Counted from the stretch's first letter, positions 44,942-57,420 are shown. The stretch is DNA of 64,000 nt from Azolla caroliniana (GCA_043228905.1 JBHGNT010000005.1:8804001-8868000); one strand, 5' to 3'. Numbers and translations: made by a program. The notes: generated by a model not told the origin, from the sequence alone.

Positions 44942-45640
44942 CTATGAAGGTGATAATGTTTAGGGAAAGGCCCCCATTTTACAGTTGCTTGGAATAAGTA
45001 TAGCTTCATGAACTTGGTTATGCTGAGAATACCCAGCCATGAGCACGTTTGAAGGGACAATATTTCAATGAGGAAAGCCTTTCAGAAATTTCTCTACTTA
45101 TGCAAGCATCCCACATATGACATGCCTATCCACGAAGACGGTACCAACTACAGTATACCCCTACATTAACTGCATAATTCTGTCATGAATTGGTTGTCCA
45201 ATGTGTGTTGTTTTCGTTCTTCTACAAGCCTTCAATGTACAAATGAAGGTGACTACATCTAGAGAAAGCCTCTCACTTTGTATATGTTCAAAACCGTACA
45301 CGATTTCATAACATTGCCCTAGTCAGCCATGTCCTCCTCCATCCCTCGCTTCTCTTTGTCTGAAAAAGGGGCTCGACCCAATCACCAACAATCTTCTTCC
45401 ATAGAAAGATGAACCCAAATTAGCCTGCGACTTAGCTTAAAGTTTCTATTCTTAAACACATGTTTTAGCTACTGCATTTTAACATGAAAATTCCCATGAT
45501 GTTCCAGCAACTATTTTCTTCAACATGTGTCGACTTAGCCTTATGTAGGCTGACCAAAAGTAGATCATTGAAGATCTATACAGCCAAAAATAGAATGATT
45601 CTACCCTCCTCATCGCCTCATGAAACTATCATCAACCCCA
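44942..45640. other. Non-coding stretch
   Basis: No gene, LTR or repeat array is recognised. Short frames only. Confidence 0.4.
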
Positions 45641-46720
45641 ACATTATCATCCTTCATCATTATCAAGAAATAGAAGATATGATTCTTTTTCCACATCCAC
45701 CCTCTCGCCAAATAACACTGATGTACCTACAACAAACAACATGAGTATAGTATCCTCATTCCCTCCTGGAAATATGTTTCAACCCTCGACACCATCTTCA
45801 CTCATCAAAAAATAGAAAAGTTGCTTCTTTTTCCCACATCAACCCTCTCACCAATTAACACCAAAGGTTTGTACCTACAAAAACACCGAAATGAGTATAT
45901 TGTCCTCATCCCCTCCTTACAATATGCTTCAACCCCCAACACCATCTTCACTCATCCTTATGAAGAAATAAAAAATTTGCTTCTTTTCCCACATCCACGC
46001 TCTCGCCGATTAACACCAAAGGCATGTACATACAAAAAAATAAATGAGTATATTATCCTCATCCCATACTGAAAATATGTTTCAACCCCCAACACCATCT
46101 AAGCACTCATCCTAATTAAGAAACATAAGATCTGCTTCTTTTTCCACATCCACCCTCTTGCCGATTACCGAAGGCCTGTACATATAAAAACAAAATGAGT
46201 ATATTGTCCTCAACCCCTCCTGAAAATATGCTTCAGCCCCCGACACCATGTAATCACTCATCCTTATCAAGATACTGAAGATTTGCTTCTTTTTCCACAT
46301 CCATCCTCTCGCCAATTAACACCAAAGGCCTATACATACAAATAAGCAACATGAGTATAATGTCCTCATTCTCTCCTAAAAATATGCTTCAGCCCCCGAC
46401 ACCCTCTTCAATCATTTAAAATAAAAAAACACTTATTTTTCCCACATCCACCCTCTCGCCGATTAACACCAAAGGCATGTATATACAAACAAACAACATG
46501 AGTATAACGTCGTCATTCTCTCCTAAAAATATGCTATAGCCCCCGACATCATCTTCAAACATTAAAAATAGAAAAGCTGCTTCTTTTTCCCAGATCCACC
46601 CTCTTGTTGATTAACCCCAAAGGCTTCCATACAAAAAACAAAATGAGTATATTGTCCTCATCCCCTCTTAAACTATTTTGTAACCCCCGACACCATCTTC
46701 GCCACCAAAATCCTTGACCA
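45641..46720. repeat. Tandem repeat of about 150 bp, seven degenerate copies
   Basis: Each unit has TTTTTCCACATCCACCCTC, GATTAACACCAAAGG, TACATACAAAAAACA, ATGAGTATATTGTCCTC and CCCCGACACCATCTTCA. The ATGAGTATA motif recurs at about 45743, 45892, 46046, 46196, 46351, 46499 and 46644. Frames inside are by-products. Confidence 0.8.
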
Positions 46721-46903
46721 ACCATTTCGTTGAATCCAACAATCTACTTCCACGAACGGAGCAAGTTACCTATGCCTCAACCACCTCCTCCATCTTCAAT
46801 CATGTTGTCTACACTATGAACGGTGCTAGTGGTGGAAACAACCAACGAGGTGGAACGCAATTCCACTTAACATCATCACTTGCATCCAACATAATAGGAA
46901 TAG

Positions 46904-47341
46904 CTACCCAGACTCTACGAATACTTCTTCTTTTCCGGTTGGTTGTATTTTCATAACCCTTATAACTATCATACTCACCTTTACTGTATGTACCAATAAT
47001 TCCCAAAAGGTCTTAACCTGATCCACAACCTGAATTTGTTCAGCATTGTATAGTTTGGAACACCTCGCTTTCCACAGAACCCATAAGGCCAAAGAGGAAA
47101 CAATTTGCCAAACATAACATCATGAGAAGAACTTGATTCCCGGCAAGGAGGTTGAACCAGAGTACACCTGAAGACTTTTCACATGTAAAGGCAATGAAGA
47201 ATTATGATAATGATACAAAGCCTTTTGTTGAGCCAACATTCCCCAAAATACGAGACCCCACGTGAAAATGGCCGACCTATACTTACGACCTAATAACATA
47301 AGAATTCGAAACCAAAAACTTTTAGCCCAACACATTTCCAA
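46904..47341 (-). pseudogene. Remnant of a LINE-type reverse-transcriptase C-terminal region
   Basis: Two minus-strand pieces in one frame, split by TGA at 47120-47122 (Trp expected: FFS-stop-CYVWQ). The pattern SAIFTWGLVFWGMLAQQKAL and VSSLALWVLWKARCSKLYN resembles the zinc-binding/C-terminal region that follows RT in plant LINEs (W..iW..Rn). No RT core is present. Assignment by pattern only. Confidence 0.4.
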
Positions 47342-49594
47342 AAACTTTTGTTCGAGGGTGTGTTGGGATATAAGTGCCTTTAATACATTTCTTTCCTTAG
47401 TTATTTGTTATATTTTCACTTAAATTCACATGTTTTTCGCTTGAGAGTTTCAAAATCGTTGGTGACCCTAGAGCTTCAGGTCATGCTAGAGCCATTGTGG
47501 TCAACTTCCATGTCAAGATCCATTGTGGATTGTCATCGTGCAAAGAACCATTGCCAATTACCTTCATGCAAAGATACATTGTGGAAATGTTTCATGTGAA
47601 ACCTTCGTGTAAAGAAGGCCTTTTGTGAAGCCATATTGTAAAATGACTATCAAGGGGACCTTCATGCAAAGTTTTATCTTGGAATAACGAAGCCTTCATA
47701 CAAAAACCCATTATGAGATGTCATCATGAGATCAACCATCATGGAATTTGGACCCTTCCTATTTCTTAAAGTTAACTTTAGTCAAACTTATTATATTCAA
47801 GAACACATATGTGCACACGCGCACATTTCTAACAAGGATAAAGACAAATATCTATACACATACACTAACACACATTTACACGTAGACAAAAAAGGCACCT
47901 TTACAGTTAAACACAAATACACCTACACATAGTTACACATAGGCACAAATACACAAATTCACATACGAATACACATTTTCGTACCTAAATACTCATATCC
48001 CAAAACACAAGCTAGCCAAATACAGAGTAATTCAATGCACACACACAAAAATATATACCCATAATTATTTGCACATATCCTCGCACACCATGCAAGATCC
48101 TTCATATAAATACATCTCATAAATGCACACACGTTTATACATATATATACGAGAGAGAGAGAGGGAGAGACTGTGTGTGTGCACGTGTCGAAAGGTGTGC
48201 ACGTGTGTAAGAGAGGGGTGACATAATAATATACAATGCATGGTTACGTATAAGAAAGGGTTATGTTATACAACATTGCCTTCTCATTAAGTAGGATATA
48301 AAATATCCTTTACATTAATTATATGACAAAAGTATTATATGACTAGTCTACAAAGTTTTGTCAATGGAATGTGTGAGTGGATTCTAATGCATATATGTAC
48401 ATGTACGGTTGTACCTGTTACTTGTGTGTTCACATGCACTTTAGATAATTGAGCTTGATATTTAAACCATGCATGAGTATGACTAAGGCATTTGTAATAA
48501 GCACCATTTATATCTTTAAAATTTTGAGATGATGATGAAAAAATACCATACGACAAAAGTGCCATGACTAGGCTACAAAGTTTTGTCAAGGGAATGTGCG
48601 AGTAGCTCTTCGGGCAATAAAAGTCACCCGCATCGATCCGGAGCTTCCCTCTCATTTCATTGGTGAACCGATGTCCTATGCTCCACGGGTCCCACAAGCT
48701 AGGATCAACTTCCATGTTGTGTTCATATTTCAATATAATAATTTGAATGCTTCTCGAGCTTTTCAAATGAACCTAAGTTACTTGTCCTTTTTTATTTGGA
48801 TGGATACTTTGATTCAAGTAGAGTTTGTTTATCACAATGTTCAGCTAATCAAAATATTGTGTTAAATACTATATTTCTCCTCCTAGATTTCAATTACAAC
48901 TTTTGTGGGAAATTTTGAAGTCAAATACGTAATAGAACAAGAAGAAGATATGAGGAAGGTATGTTGAATGTTGTTGATGCCAAATGGACAAAATCTAAAT
49001 GGTTCTAAATTTTTTGTAGAATATAATTGGAGAAAGGTTTCCATACTTGTTAGAGGGAAAAAAAGTGTAGAAGTGTGAAAACTTGTTTTATTTCTTGTCA
49101 CGTTTCCTATTGTCGAAGATGGGGTGATAAGTTCATGATTTTCTGTTTCACTTACCTCTTTTGGCAATGGTAATGATAGGTTTTGCCTTTTCTTTTCACG
49201 GGCTATATAAGGCCCTACAAATAATCACCAAATCGAATCATGAGTAGACAAACTGTGCATAATAAACTTATAGGTTTTTAAAATTGAAAGAAGTTGTTAC
49301 ATGCCAAAACATTTTATATGTGATATAAGGAACATGAAGTCTTTCCACCATTAGACATACAATTTGCAATATAAACATTCTTCAATTATATATAAATATA
49401 TATCCTTCATGTGTGTGTGTGTGTAAAACATGACAAATGTTGTTTTTTATGTTGTGTTGAAGGCTCGATATGATTAGATGAGTGCTTCTTAAGTTACAAT
49501 AGGTGCGCGGATGAGAAAGGTCACTATTTTCATTTCATATTAAATATACATCAAGTGCAAAAACCATTATGATCTACATATGGTCATATGTTTT
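47342..49594. other. Non-coding, AT-rich stretch with microsatellites
   Basis: Holds CATGCAAAG/CATTGTGG-like short repeats (47500-47740), a CA/TACA-rich run (47800-48090), a GA run and GT run (48150-48215), a local duplication of CTACAAAGTTTTGTCAAGG (about 48350 and 48575) and a GT run (49412-49425). No gene recognised. Confidence 0.5.
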
Positions 49595-49872
49595 TGTTGA
49601 GAATCAAACCCAACTTCCCAATGCAATTGCTTTCACACTATCAACGGACACTCTAGGTTCAGTTGCCCTAAGTTAGTCAGTATTTAAACCAATCCTTTTT
49701 GTAACCAAGTTATATTGGATGTATTTCATATTTTTCTGATATAACTTCTTGTTCTCTGTCTCTCTGAGCTCTGTATGTGTCTGTGTCTGTGTCTTACACA
49801 CACACAGTAAGACACACACATAGAGTGTTCCTTCCGTTGCACAAGATCATCTACACTCTTCATTTCTTTACA
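49595..49872 (+). mobile_element. Copia-5 5' LTR (278 bp)
   Basis: TGTTGAGAATC ... TTCTTTACA followed by TGGTATCAGAGCG. CA/GT microsatellites lie near its end. Confidence 0.8.
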
Positions 49873-49884
49873 TGGTATCAGAGC

Positions 49885-50589
49885 GTGTGGTAGTCTGATT
49901 CGCTCAAACTTGAATCGATTAAAGTCGAAAAAGGCAAAGCCGAGAAGTGTCGAGTCGAAAACGACATTGTCGAACGAGACAGAGTCGATTCAACCATCAA
50001 CCCCAATAAGGCTAAGGGGACAAAAAGTTGAATCAACTAGGCCAAGTCCTCGGCTCCTTTGTCAATCGGTCCCAAAGAAAGGGAGGATGATTTGATATCG
50101 TCGAAATCCTATTGCAGGGTGAGTCATCGAAAAGGACTCCTGAAGACGGTTCAAGTAATGTCGATCAGCCAACAACACCGATCGAAAGATCCGAACCAAT
50201 CAACTTGGCGCCCAGGAAATCCGGACGAGTCAAAAGGCTGACAGAGTTTTATCAACCAGGCCTCGACTATGTCAACTACATAGACGCAAGCGAACCAAGC
50301 TCCTACGATGAAGTTATAGTCGTGCCAAACGCTGACACATGGCTACAAGCAATGAGATTCGAGGTGAACTCAATACATACGAACAAGACATGGGAATTGG
50401 TCAAACTACTAGCTCGAAGGAAGTCGTTGCCATACAAATGGGTCTTCAGATACAAATATGTATTCAATTTGGAGAAGCCCAAATATAAAGCTCGGCTCAT
50501 CAACAAGGGATTCAAACAAGAACACAAGGTCAATACGACGAGATCTTCTCACCTATAGTCAAGATTGTCGAGATCAGACCGTAGAGCTA
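49885..50589 (+). pseudogene. Copia-5 linker and N-terminal RT
   Basis: The frame 50112-50558 reads RKSGRVKRLTEFYQPGLDYV, NADTWLQAMRFEVNSIHTNK, TWELVKLLARRKSLPYKWVF and KARLINKGFKQEH; a shift at about 50535 leads to YDEIFSPIVKIVEI, then the sequence is cut by the Copia-6 LTR. Gag, protease and integrase are missing between the primer site and this piece. Confidence 0.75.
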
Positions 50590-51204
50590 TGAGAAAGATA
50601 GACTGAAATACACCAACACAAAAATAGAAAAAACAAGTCAACAGAGAATGCACAGTACATAGTATTTACATGGAAACCCTAAAACAGGAAAAACAGGGGG
50701 CAGCAGGTTTTCACTATGAACAGAGGACAAAAGAAAGATTTACAAGTTCCTGTGAATCAAAGAATACCCACTTAGGGTTTTGGCTAGTTCCACTAAACTA
50801 TGCCTCTCTCTCTCTCTCACGCACTCACACATCTCCTCCTACTCTCTGCTACTCTCACTTCTACTCTCTAGAGAAGCTCTATACACACATAACCCATAAG
50901 TTTGCCCTAGCTATTCCTATTTATAGGAGGAACATGTTATTATTATTATATAATTTATATAATAATTAATCACCTGACTTGTCGGCCTTGTCTTCCACCA
51001 TCCGAACGGCCCAACTTGGATCATCCATCCAATGTAGTCGACTATAATAGTCGACTCTCTATCTACTTCAAACCAGTCGACCACCCTATCAACTCGTTCG
51101 TCGATCGGATCGACCATCCTGTATTCGGCTTGTCGATTTGAGTGCCAACTTCTTCATTGACTTCGACATATGACTTTTGCCATAGGAGAGACAAATTCCT
51201 AACA
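50590..51204 (-). mobile_element. Copia-6 3' LTR (about 615 bp)
   Basis: On the minus strand it begins TGTTAGGAATTTGTCTC right after a polypurine tract (GAAGGGGGAGTT, about 51205-51218) and ends near CTATCTTTCTCA at 50590. TATAAATAGG (minus strand, about 50918) is a TATA box. Confidence 0.65.
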
Positions 51205-51614
51205 AACTCCCCCTTCACTCCTATGGGCTGAGTCGGCTAGTCCTGTCTTTTACCGACAAACATTGAGTCTATCCATAGGTAGTGGTTTCATAAGAATATC
51301 GGATCCATTATCATCAGTATGGATCTTCACAAGGGTAAACTCTCCCTCATCCACCTTCTCTCGTAACCAGTGATACCTTCTCTGTATGTGCATGGTCCAA
51401 GAGTGATACGCAACGTTCTTGGCTAGATGTATGGCACTCTGACTATGCCAATGGAGTAAGAATTTTCCTTGCTTCATTCCCAATTCACTCAGAAAACTCC
51501 TCATCCATATCAACTTCTTACCAACCTCTACAACAACCATATATTCTGACTTTGTGGTCAACAAAGCCACAATCTTTTGCAGTCTTGACTACCACAACAT
51601 TGCTCCCCCTTCTG
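51205..51614 (-). pseudogene. Copia-6 RNase H end
   Basis: Minus strand: VALLTTKSEYMVVVEVGKKL, WHSQSAIHLAKNVAYHSWTM and RRYHWLREKVDEGEFTLVKI, ending MDRLNVCR. One TAG lies just upstream (MLW-stop-SRLQ). The rest of the element is cut at 51615. Confidence 0.8.
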
Positions 51615-51690
51615 TTGGGAAACATGTCCCTCCGGATGGGAAGAGAAGGACCGTGTTGGTAAGTATCTCGGCCGAGGCCAAAACCGAAAA
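51615..51690 (+). mobile_element. 5' 75-bp fragment of a copia LTR
   Basis: TGTTGGGAAACATGTCCCTC onward matches the start of the outer solo LTR at 21215-21290 with few changes, then passes into gypsy gag. A truncated LTR left at a rearrangement junction. Confidence 0.7.
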
Positions 51691-51999
51691 GTGCTTTGGC
51701 GAAATCGATGCACTCTCTCCAGATGTGGCTGACGGCATCGCACCACATGCATCGTTGGTCGACCGGAGGCCTCCGATCACGCGACTATCCCCCGCCATCT
51801 CTCTGAGCCTACGCGATCTAGAGATCGTGCACCATCTTCATCAACTCCTCCAGAGCTGCACCCCCGGATGGGCCCTTGACAATGTCAATCGGAACCGTGC
51901 CCGACTCGAGCCACCTTCGTCTCTCTTCTGTCTGGGCTGGAATCGGTTACTCTGGCTTCTTCCCAGCACCCGGGCCGGTCGTCAACAACCCCGCATCGT
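51691..51999 (-). pseudogene. Gypsy-5 gag, distal piece with zinc knuckle
   Basis: Minus strand: GGAALEELMKMVHDL and RCMWCDAVSHIWREC, matching the Gypsy-1 gag (ALEELTRAVKDL and CMWCDEVGHIRKDC). The second position of the CCHC pattern reads VSH, where Gypsy-1 has VGH. Continues 56764-57420 across Copia-1. Confidence 0.75.
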
Positions 52000-52628
52000 G
52001 TTGGGATTTTCGGTCCCTCCGGATGGGATGTCCGGAGATGAATGACGGCAATTACAGTTACGGTTACGGTTACGGTCCCGGCTACGGAGCCGGATGATGA
52101 AGACCCCGGCTACGGAGCCGGAAGACGAAGACCCCGGCTACGGAGCCGGATGACGAATGTACCCGGAGAGAGATCCGGATACGGGGACATATTTGTGAAT
52201 ATGTTTGCCAAGGGCCCTTGAGGCTATATCTGTAAATAACCTGAAAGTCATATGTGTATAAATATGACTTAGGGCAAACAGTTTTTTGTTGTTACTCATT
52301 TTTCTGGTTTTCCACTTAGAGGGAGCTAAGTGAGCAGCCGAGAGAGAGAGAGAGAGAGAGAGAGACGAAGAGGTCGTTGCCTCTGTGTATTACCGCCGCC
52401 TGTGGCGAAGACAGTGAGCTCAAGGTTGTTGCCTTGTAGCTTCACCATTGTACATCTCTGTTTGTAGTGATAGTTGGAGTTTGAGGACTCCCGTGGTTTT
52501 TCCCATTTAGGGTTTTCCACGTAAAACATCCAGTGTACTCTTCTCTCTATCGAACGGTGCATTTTGTATTTCCTGTTTTCTGTGAGTTAATCATATTCCT
52601 CGGTTGTGGCCGAGCACTGTGCTCAACA
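52000..52628 (+). mobile_element. Copia-1 5' LTR (629 bp)
   Basis: TGTTGGGATTTTCGG ... GTGCTCAACA. U3 has tandem GGCTACGGAGCCGGATG units; TATAAATATGACTTAGGGC at about 52257 is the TATA region; CTCGGTTGTGGCCGAGC lies near the end. Confidence 0.9.
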
Positions 52629-52659
52629 AAGTGGTATCAGAGCGACGGCAGTGCAGAAA

Positions 52660-53766
52660 ATGGAAGGCGGCAGCAGCGGGCAGCCGGGGATGATGGTGCT
52701 GAATGCGCAGAACTACGCCGACTGGAAGATAAAGATGGAGGATCTGCTCATTGTTCGGGACCTGTATGAACCGATTGACAGGTCGGAAATACCCAAGGGG
52801 GTACTTGAGACGGAATGGAGGCTTCTGAACCGGAAAGCCGTTGCAACCATTCGGCAATACGTCGACGTGAGCGTTCTACAACATGTGGCGAACGACACCA
52901 ACGCATACGAGATGTGGCGGAAGCTGTCGGGCCTCTACGAGAGGAAGAATGCGTTGAACCGGACCTCCCTGATGAGGAAGATAGTGAACCTCAAGTACCG
53001 CGACGGCGAGAGTATGGTGGAACACGTAAGCACGTTCATGGGATTCGTGAACCAGCTTGCGGCGATCAAGTTCCCGTTGGAGGATGCAATGCAAGCCATC
53101 ATCCTGATGTGTACATTGCCGGAAAGCTGGGAGAACTTGGTGGTGACTCTCAGCACCTCCTGCACCGAAGATAACTTGTCTCTACAAACGGTAAAGACAA
53201 GCATTTTGAACGAAGAAGCGCGACGGAGAGATAAAGAACCGGTCTCCGATCCGAAGATGCTGCTTACCGAATCGGATCGGGGAAGACAATGGAACCGGAG
53301 TCCGCAAAGACGGGAGAAGTCGGGGACCCGGTCGCAGTCAAGAGGAAGACCCACATGCTTCCACTGTGGGAAGTCGGGGCACTTCCGGAAGAATTGTCGG
53401 CATTACCGAAAAGACAACGGAGCCAACGACACCGATTCGAAGAAGTCACCGGAGCGAAACGGTGCATACCGGGGAGCCACGGACCGGAGAGGTCCGGATC
53501 GGCGAGGGCAGGACCGGAAAGGAACGACGGCACTCGCGGCAAGTGAAGAAGAGATAATGCTCATTACCGAAGAGAGGGAGCTGAACCTTGCCAGTGAAGA
53601 GATGACCTGGGTGGTCGATTCCGGAGCGTCGTTCCACCTGACCCCGGAGAAGAAATACTTCTCATCCTACACAGCCGGTGAGCACGGCTGTGTCCGGATG
53701 GGAAATGAAGGTACATGCCGGATTGCCGGCATAGGAGACGTGTGGCTGATGACATCAACCGGATGA
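52660..53766 (+). pseudogene. Copia-1 gag and protease, ended by TGA
   Basis: Begins MEGGSSGQPG at the first ATG after the primer site. Gag (UBN2-type): NAQNYADWKIKMEDLLIVRD, MRKIVNLKYRDGESMVEHVS. CCHC knuckle CFHCGKSGHFRKNC at 53356-53397. Protease WVVDSGASFHLTPEKKYF (DSG) near 53605. It ends TSTG-TGA at 53764-53766, where Copia-2 has Cys (TECKLLLKD); the same frame then continues KMLLKDVRHVPEVRLNLIS. Gag forms the particle and the protease matures it; the C-terminal boundary is therefore a nonsense change. Confidence 0.85.
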
Positions 53767-53839
53767 AAGATGCTGCTGAAGGATGTTCGACACGTACCGG
53801 AGGTTCGATTGAACCTGATTTCGGCCGGGAGGCTAGACG

Positions 53840-56155
53840 ATGCAGTTCGAGGAGTACTGTCGCTCGAAGGGAATCCGGCTCGAGTTTACTGTGCCGAAGA
53901 CGCCGGAACTGAACGGGCTGGCCGAGAGGATGAACCGGACCATAATGGAGAGGGTCCGGAGTATGCTAGCGCATGCGAAATTACCCAAGGGGTTTTGGGC
54001 TGAGGCAATGTCGACGGCGACATACGTGATAAACAGATCACCCTCAGTACCTTTGAACGGAGACACGCCGCAGAGAGTGTGGACCGGTAGGGAAGTATCC
54101 TACCGGCATCTGAAGGTGTTCGGGTGTCTCGCATATGTGCATGTGGCAAAGGACCGGAGAGGAAAGCTAGACCCAAAGACCCGGCCATGCATATTCCTCG
54201 GTTACGGCGACGACGAGTTCGGCTACCGAGTATGGGACCCGGTCGACAAGAAGATATTCAGGAGTCGAGATATCATCTTCATGGAGGACAAGACACTCGC
54301 CGACTGGGAGTCGGAGAAGAAGATGAAGAGCTCCAAGTCGACCGGTGAGGATAAACTCTACGAAGAGCAGTCCCGACCGGCAAGGGACCGGTTAGCACTC
54401 GAAGACGGTGAAGAAACAGAACCGGCCGAGGAAGATGAAACTGATACCGGAACCGGCCCCGATCCCGAAATGGATTCGGATGAAGAGGAAACGGAGGAGC
54501 CGGTTATCGAAGCTCCGGAACGGAGATATCCTCTAAGAGAGAGAAGGGCCCCCCGGAGATTTCCGGAACCGGAGCACGTGCTGCTAACCGACGAGGGGGA
54601 GCCGGAGAGTTTTGAAGAAGCAAAGCTTGACACTCATAGCCGCAGGTGGTTAAGTGCCATGCAGGAGGAGATGGATTCCCTGCATGAGAACCACACATAT
54701 AAACTTGTGGAGTTGCCGCTTCGAAACAAGTGGGTGTTCAAGCTGAAACCGGGAGATGCCAGAAACCCCCCGAGATACAAAGCCAGGATCGTGGTGAAGG
54801 GGTTTCAGCAGAAGAAGGGCGTCGACTTCGACGAGATATTTGCCCCGGTAGTGAAGATGACCTCCATCCGGACGGTGCTGAGCATAGCGGCAAGCATGGA
54901 CCTCGAGGTAGAACAGATGGACGTGAAGACGGCATTCCTTCACGGTGACCTCGAAGAAGAGATCTACATGCAGCAACCGGAAGGATTCGAGAAGAAAGGA
55001 AAGGAGCACCTGGTATGCCGGTTGAAGAAGAGCCTTTACGGACTGAAGCAAGCTCCCCGGCAGTGGTACCGGAAGTTCGACTCTTTCATGACCGACGAAG
55101 GCTACCACAAAACGCAGTCCGATCACTGCGTGTTTGTGAAGAAGTTCGAAGGAGGAGACTTTCTAATACTCCTCCTGTACGTGGACGACATGTTGATCGT
55201 CGGACGGGACCAGGCCAAGATACGGATGCTGAAGAAAGTGCTTCACCGAACTTTCTCAATGAAGGACCTGGGTCCGGCGAGGCAAATTCTAGGGATGCAC
55301 ATCATCAGGGACCGGAAGAAGAAGCAGTTGTGGCTGTCACAGGAGAAGTACGTGACAAAGGTGCTTCACCGGTTCAACATGTCGGAAGCAAGACCGGTCG
55401 GGTCAACCCTCCCGGCAAACTGCAAGTTGTCCAGCAAGCAAAGCCCCAAGACAAAGGCTGAGAAGGAGGACATGATGAAAGTACCATATGCCTCTGCCGT
55501 CGGAAGCTTGATGTACGCAATGGTGTGTACAAGACCGGACATAGGATATGCAGTCGGAGTGGTGAGCCGGTACATGAGCAATCCTAGCAAAGAGCACTGG
55601 AACGCGGCCAAGTGGATACTCCGATACCTGAAGGGCACGGCAAACGTATGCCTCCGATTCGGCTCCGGTAAGCCCGAACTCGACGGCTTTACCGATTCGG
55701 ATATGTCGGCCGATGCAGATACCAGCCGGTCCACATCAGGGTATGTGATGACGTATGCAGGGGGAGCTGTTTCGTGGCAGTCGAGGCTGCAGAAGACGGT
55801 TGCGTTGTCAACCACGGAGGCGGAGTACATGGCGGCCGTTGAAGCCGGCAAGGAAATAATATGGATGAAGGACTTCATTAGAGAGCTCGGTATCCGGCAG
55901 GAGGAGTACCGACTCTACTGCGACAGTCAGAGTGCCATCCACCTTGCGAAGAATGCGGCCTATCACTCCCGGACGAAGCACATCCAGCGTAGATACCACT
56001 GGATCCGGGAAAGGATAGAAGACAAGGAGTTCGTGCTGACAAAGATCCACACGGACGAGAACGGGTCGGATATGCTGACCAAGGTACTTACACCCGACAA
56101 GCTGGAAGCATGCCGGAAGAGGATCGGATTGGAGAGACATCCCATGCCGAAGTGA
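53840..56155 (+). pseudogene. Copia-1 pol: partial integrase, complete RT and RNase H (771 codons)
   Basis: An internal deletion joins the end of protease (SAGRLDD) to QFEEYCRSKGIRLEF, so the integrase finger and the first two catalytic Asp residues present in Copia-2 are gone; only the Glu region (ELNGLAERMNRTIME) and C-terminal part remain. RT is intact: WVFKLKPGDARNPPRYKAR, TAFLHGDLEEEIYMQQPEGF, YVDD at 55178-55189 and FSMKDLGPARQILGMHII. RNase H is intact: FTDSDMSADADTSRSTSGYV, LSTTEAEYMAAVEAGKEIIW, YCDSQSAIHLAKNAAYHSR, ending HPMPK. RT/RNase H could still work if translated, but integration would need help from another element. Confidence 0.85.
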
Positions 56156-56165
56156 AGGGGGAGTT

Positions 56166-56763
56166 TGTTGGGATTTTCGGTCCCTCCGGATGGGATGTCC
56201 GGAGATGAATGACGGCAATTACGGTTACGGTTACGGTTACGGTCCCGGCTACGGAGCCGGATGATGAAGACCCCGGCTACGGAGCCGGATGACGAATGTA
56301 CCCGGAGAGAGATCCGGATACGGGGACATATTTGTGAATATGTTTGCCAAGGGCCCTTGAGGCTATATCTGTAAATAACCCGAAAGTCATATGTGTATAA
56401 ATATGACTTAGGGCAAACAGTTTTTTGTTGTTACTCATTTTTCTGGTTTTCCACTTAGAGGGAGCTAAGTGAGCAGCCGAGAGAGAGAGAGAGAGAGAGA
56501 CGAAGAGGTCGTTGCCTCTGTGTATTACCGCCGCCTGTGGCGAAGACAGTGAGCTCAAGGTTGTTGCCTTGTAGCTTCACCATTGTACATCTCTGTTTGT
56601 AGTGATAGTTGGAGTTTGAGGACTCCCCTGGTTTTTCCCATTTAGGGTTTTCCACGTAAAACATCCAGTGTACTCTTCTCTCTATCGAACGGTGCATTTT
56701 GTATTTCCTGTTTTCTGTGAGTTAATCATATTCCTCGGTTGTGGCCGAGCACTATGCTCAACA
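56166..56763 (+). mobile_element. Copia-1 3' LTR (598 bp)
   Basis: Same sequence as 52000-52628 apart from one fewer U3 unit, a shorter GA run and a few substitutions; ends ATGCTCAACA before CATCG. Confidence 0.9.
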
Positions 56764-57420
56764 CATCGTTACATTCTCGCCGTTTGTTGAAACAACTACA
56801 TACCCTTTTTACCACGGCCCAATCAGCCGTGGGCCCTTCATACGTCTCCAAATGGAGGCCCACCTTTTCTCGGTTGAGTGGATTGACCGACTTGATAAAC
56901 AATAGGACCTTTCTTGTGTCGAGCACAGTCGGGTCCAGCGCTGAGAGCCGCGTGAATCGTCTTTCAAACTCTTGGAGGAGCATCAATGTGTTCCTCGTCT
57001 TTCTAGGGCTCTTGACCCACTCCATCAACTCCCTCTTTGATAACCAAAGTGAGTCACTGAAATCGTATCTTTCGAGGAGCCGCACCTCAAACTCCGGCCA
57101 ACTTCGGTAGTCGGCCTGCATCTCGAGCACCTCTACGTGGATGCTCGGCGTAACTACCCATGGAAACACGGACAACCGTCTATCGCCTGGAACATCTCTC
57201 ATCAGCATCTCAACCTTGAAGGCCTCTAGGTAGTTTGTGGTATCCTTTCAATTGAATCAGCCTATCGTGTCGACTACCATTTCCACGGCCCTGTCAAGTC
57301 CATTGGTGCTCTCTCGAGCATTAACCAGGCGGTCGACAACCACCGCCATCGCTTTGGCGAGTTCACTTCCCTTCATTTTCAAACTGCTCTACCTCCCCTT
57401 CACATCGGGTTCACCAAAGA
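56764..57420 (-). pseudogene. Gypsy-5 gag N-terminus and primer site
   Basis: Minus-strand frame 57208-56764: MLMRDVPGDRRLSVFPWVVT, SIHVEVLEMQADYRSWPEF and TRLSALDPTVLDTRKVLLFI, 60% or more like Gypsy-1 gag by eye. Upstream, the minus strand of about 57403-57419 is TTTGGTGAACCCGATGTG, the same primer site as Gypsy-1 and Gypsy-4. It gives the Trp that shows the Gypsy-1 TGA is a mutation. Confidence 0.8.

Larger units (their letters stand above)
52000..56763 (+). mobile_element. Copia-1: full-length Ty1/copia element with TSD CATCG
   Basis: 5' LTR 52000-52628, primer site 52632-52643 (TGGTATCAGAGC), gag-PR, pol, polypurine tract (about 56153-56165, GTGAAGGGGGAG), 3' LTR 56166-56763. CATCG flanks both sides (51995-51999, 56764-56768). 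The LTRs are nearly identical in sequence; the length difference is explained by one extra unit of about 31 bp around CCCCGGCTACGGAGCCGG and GA-run length, so insertion is recent. It sits in the gag of Gypsy-5. Confidence 0.95.
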
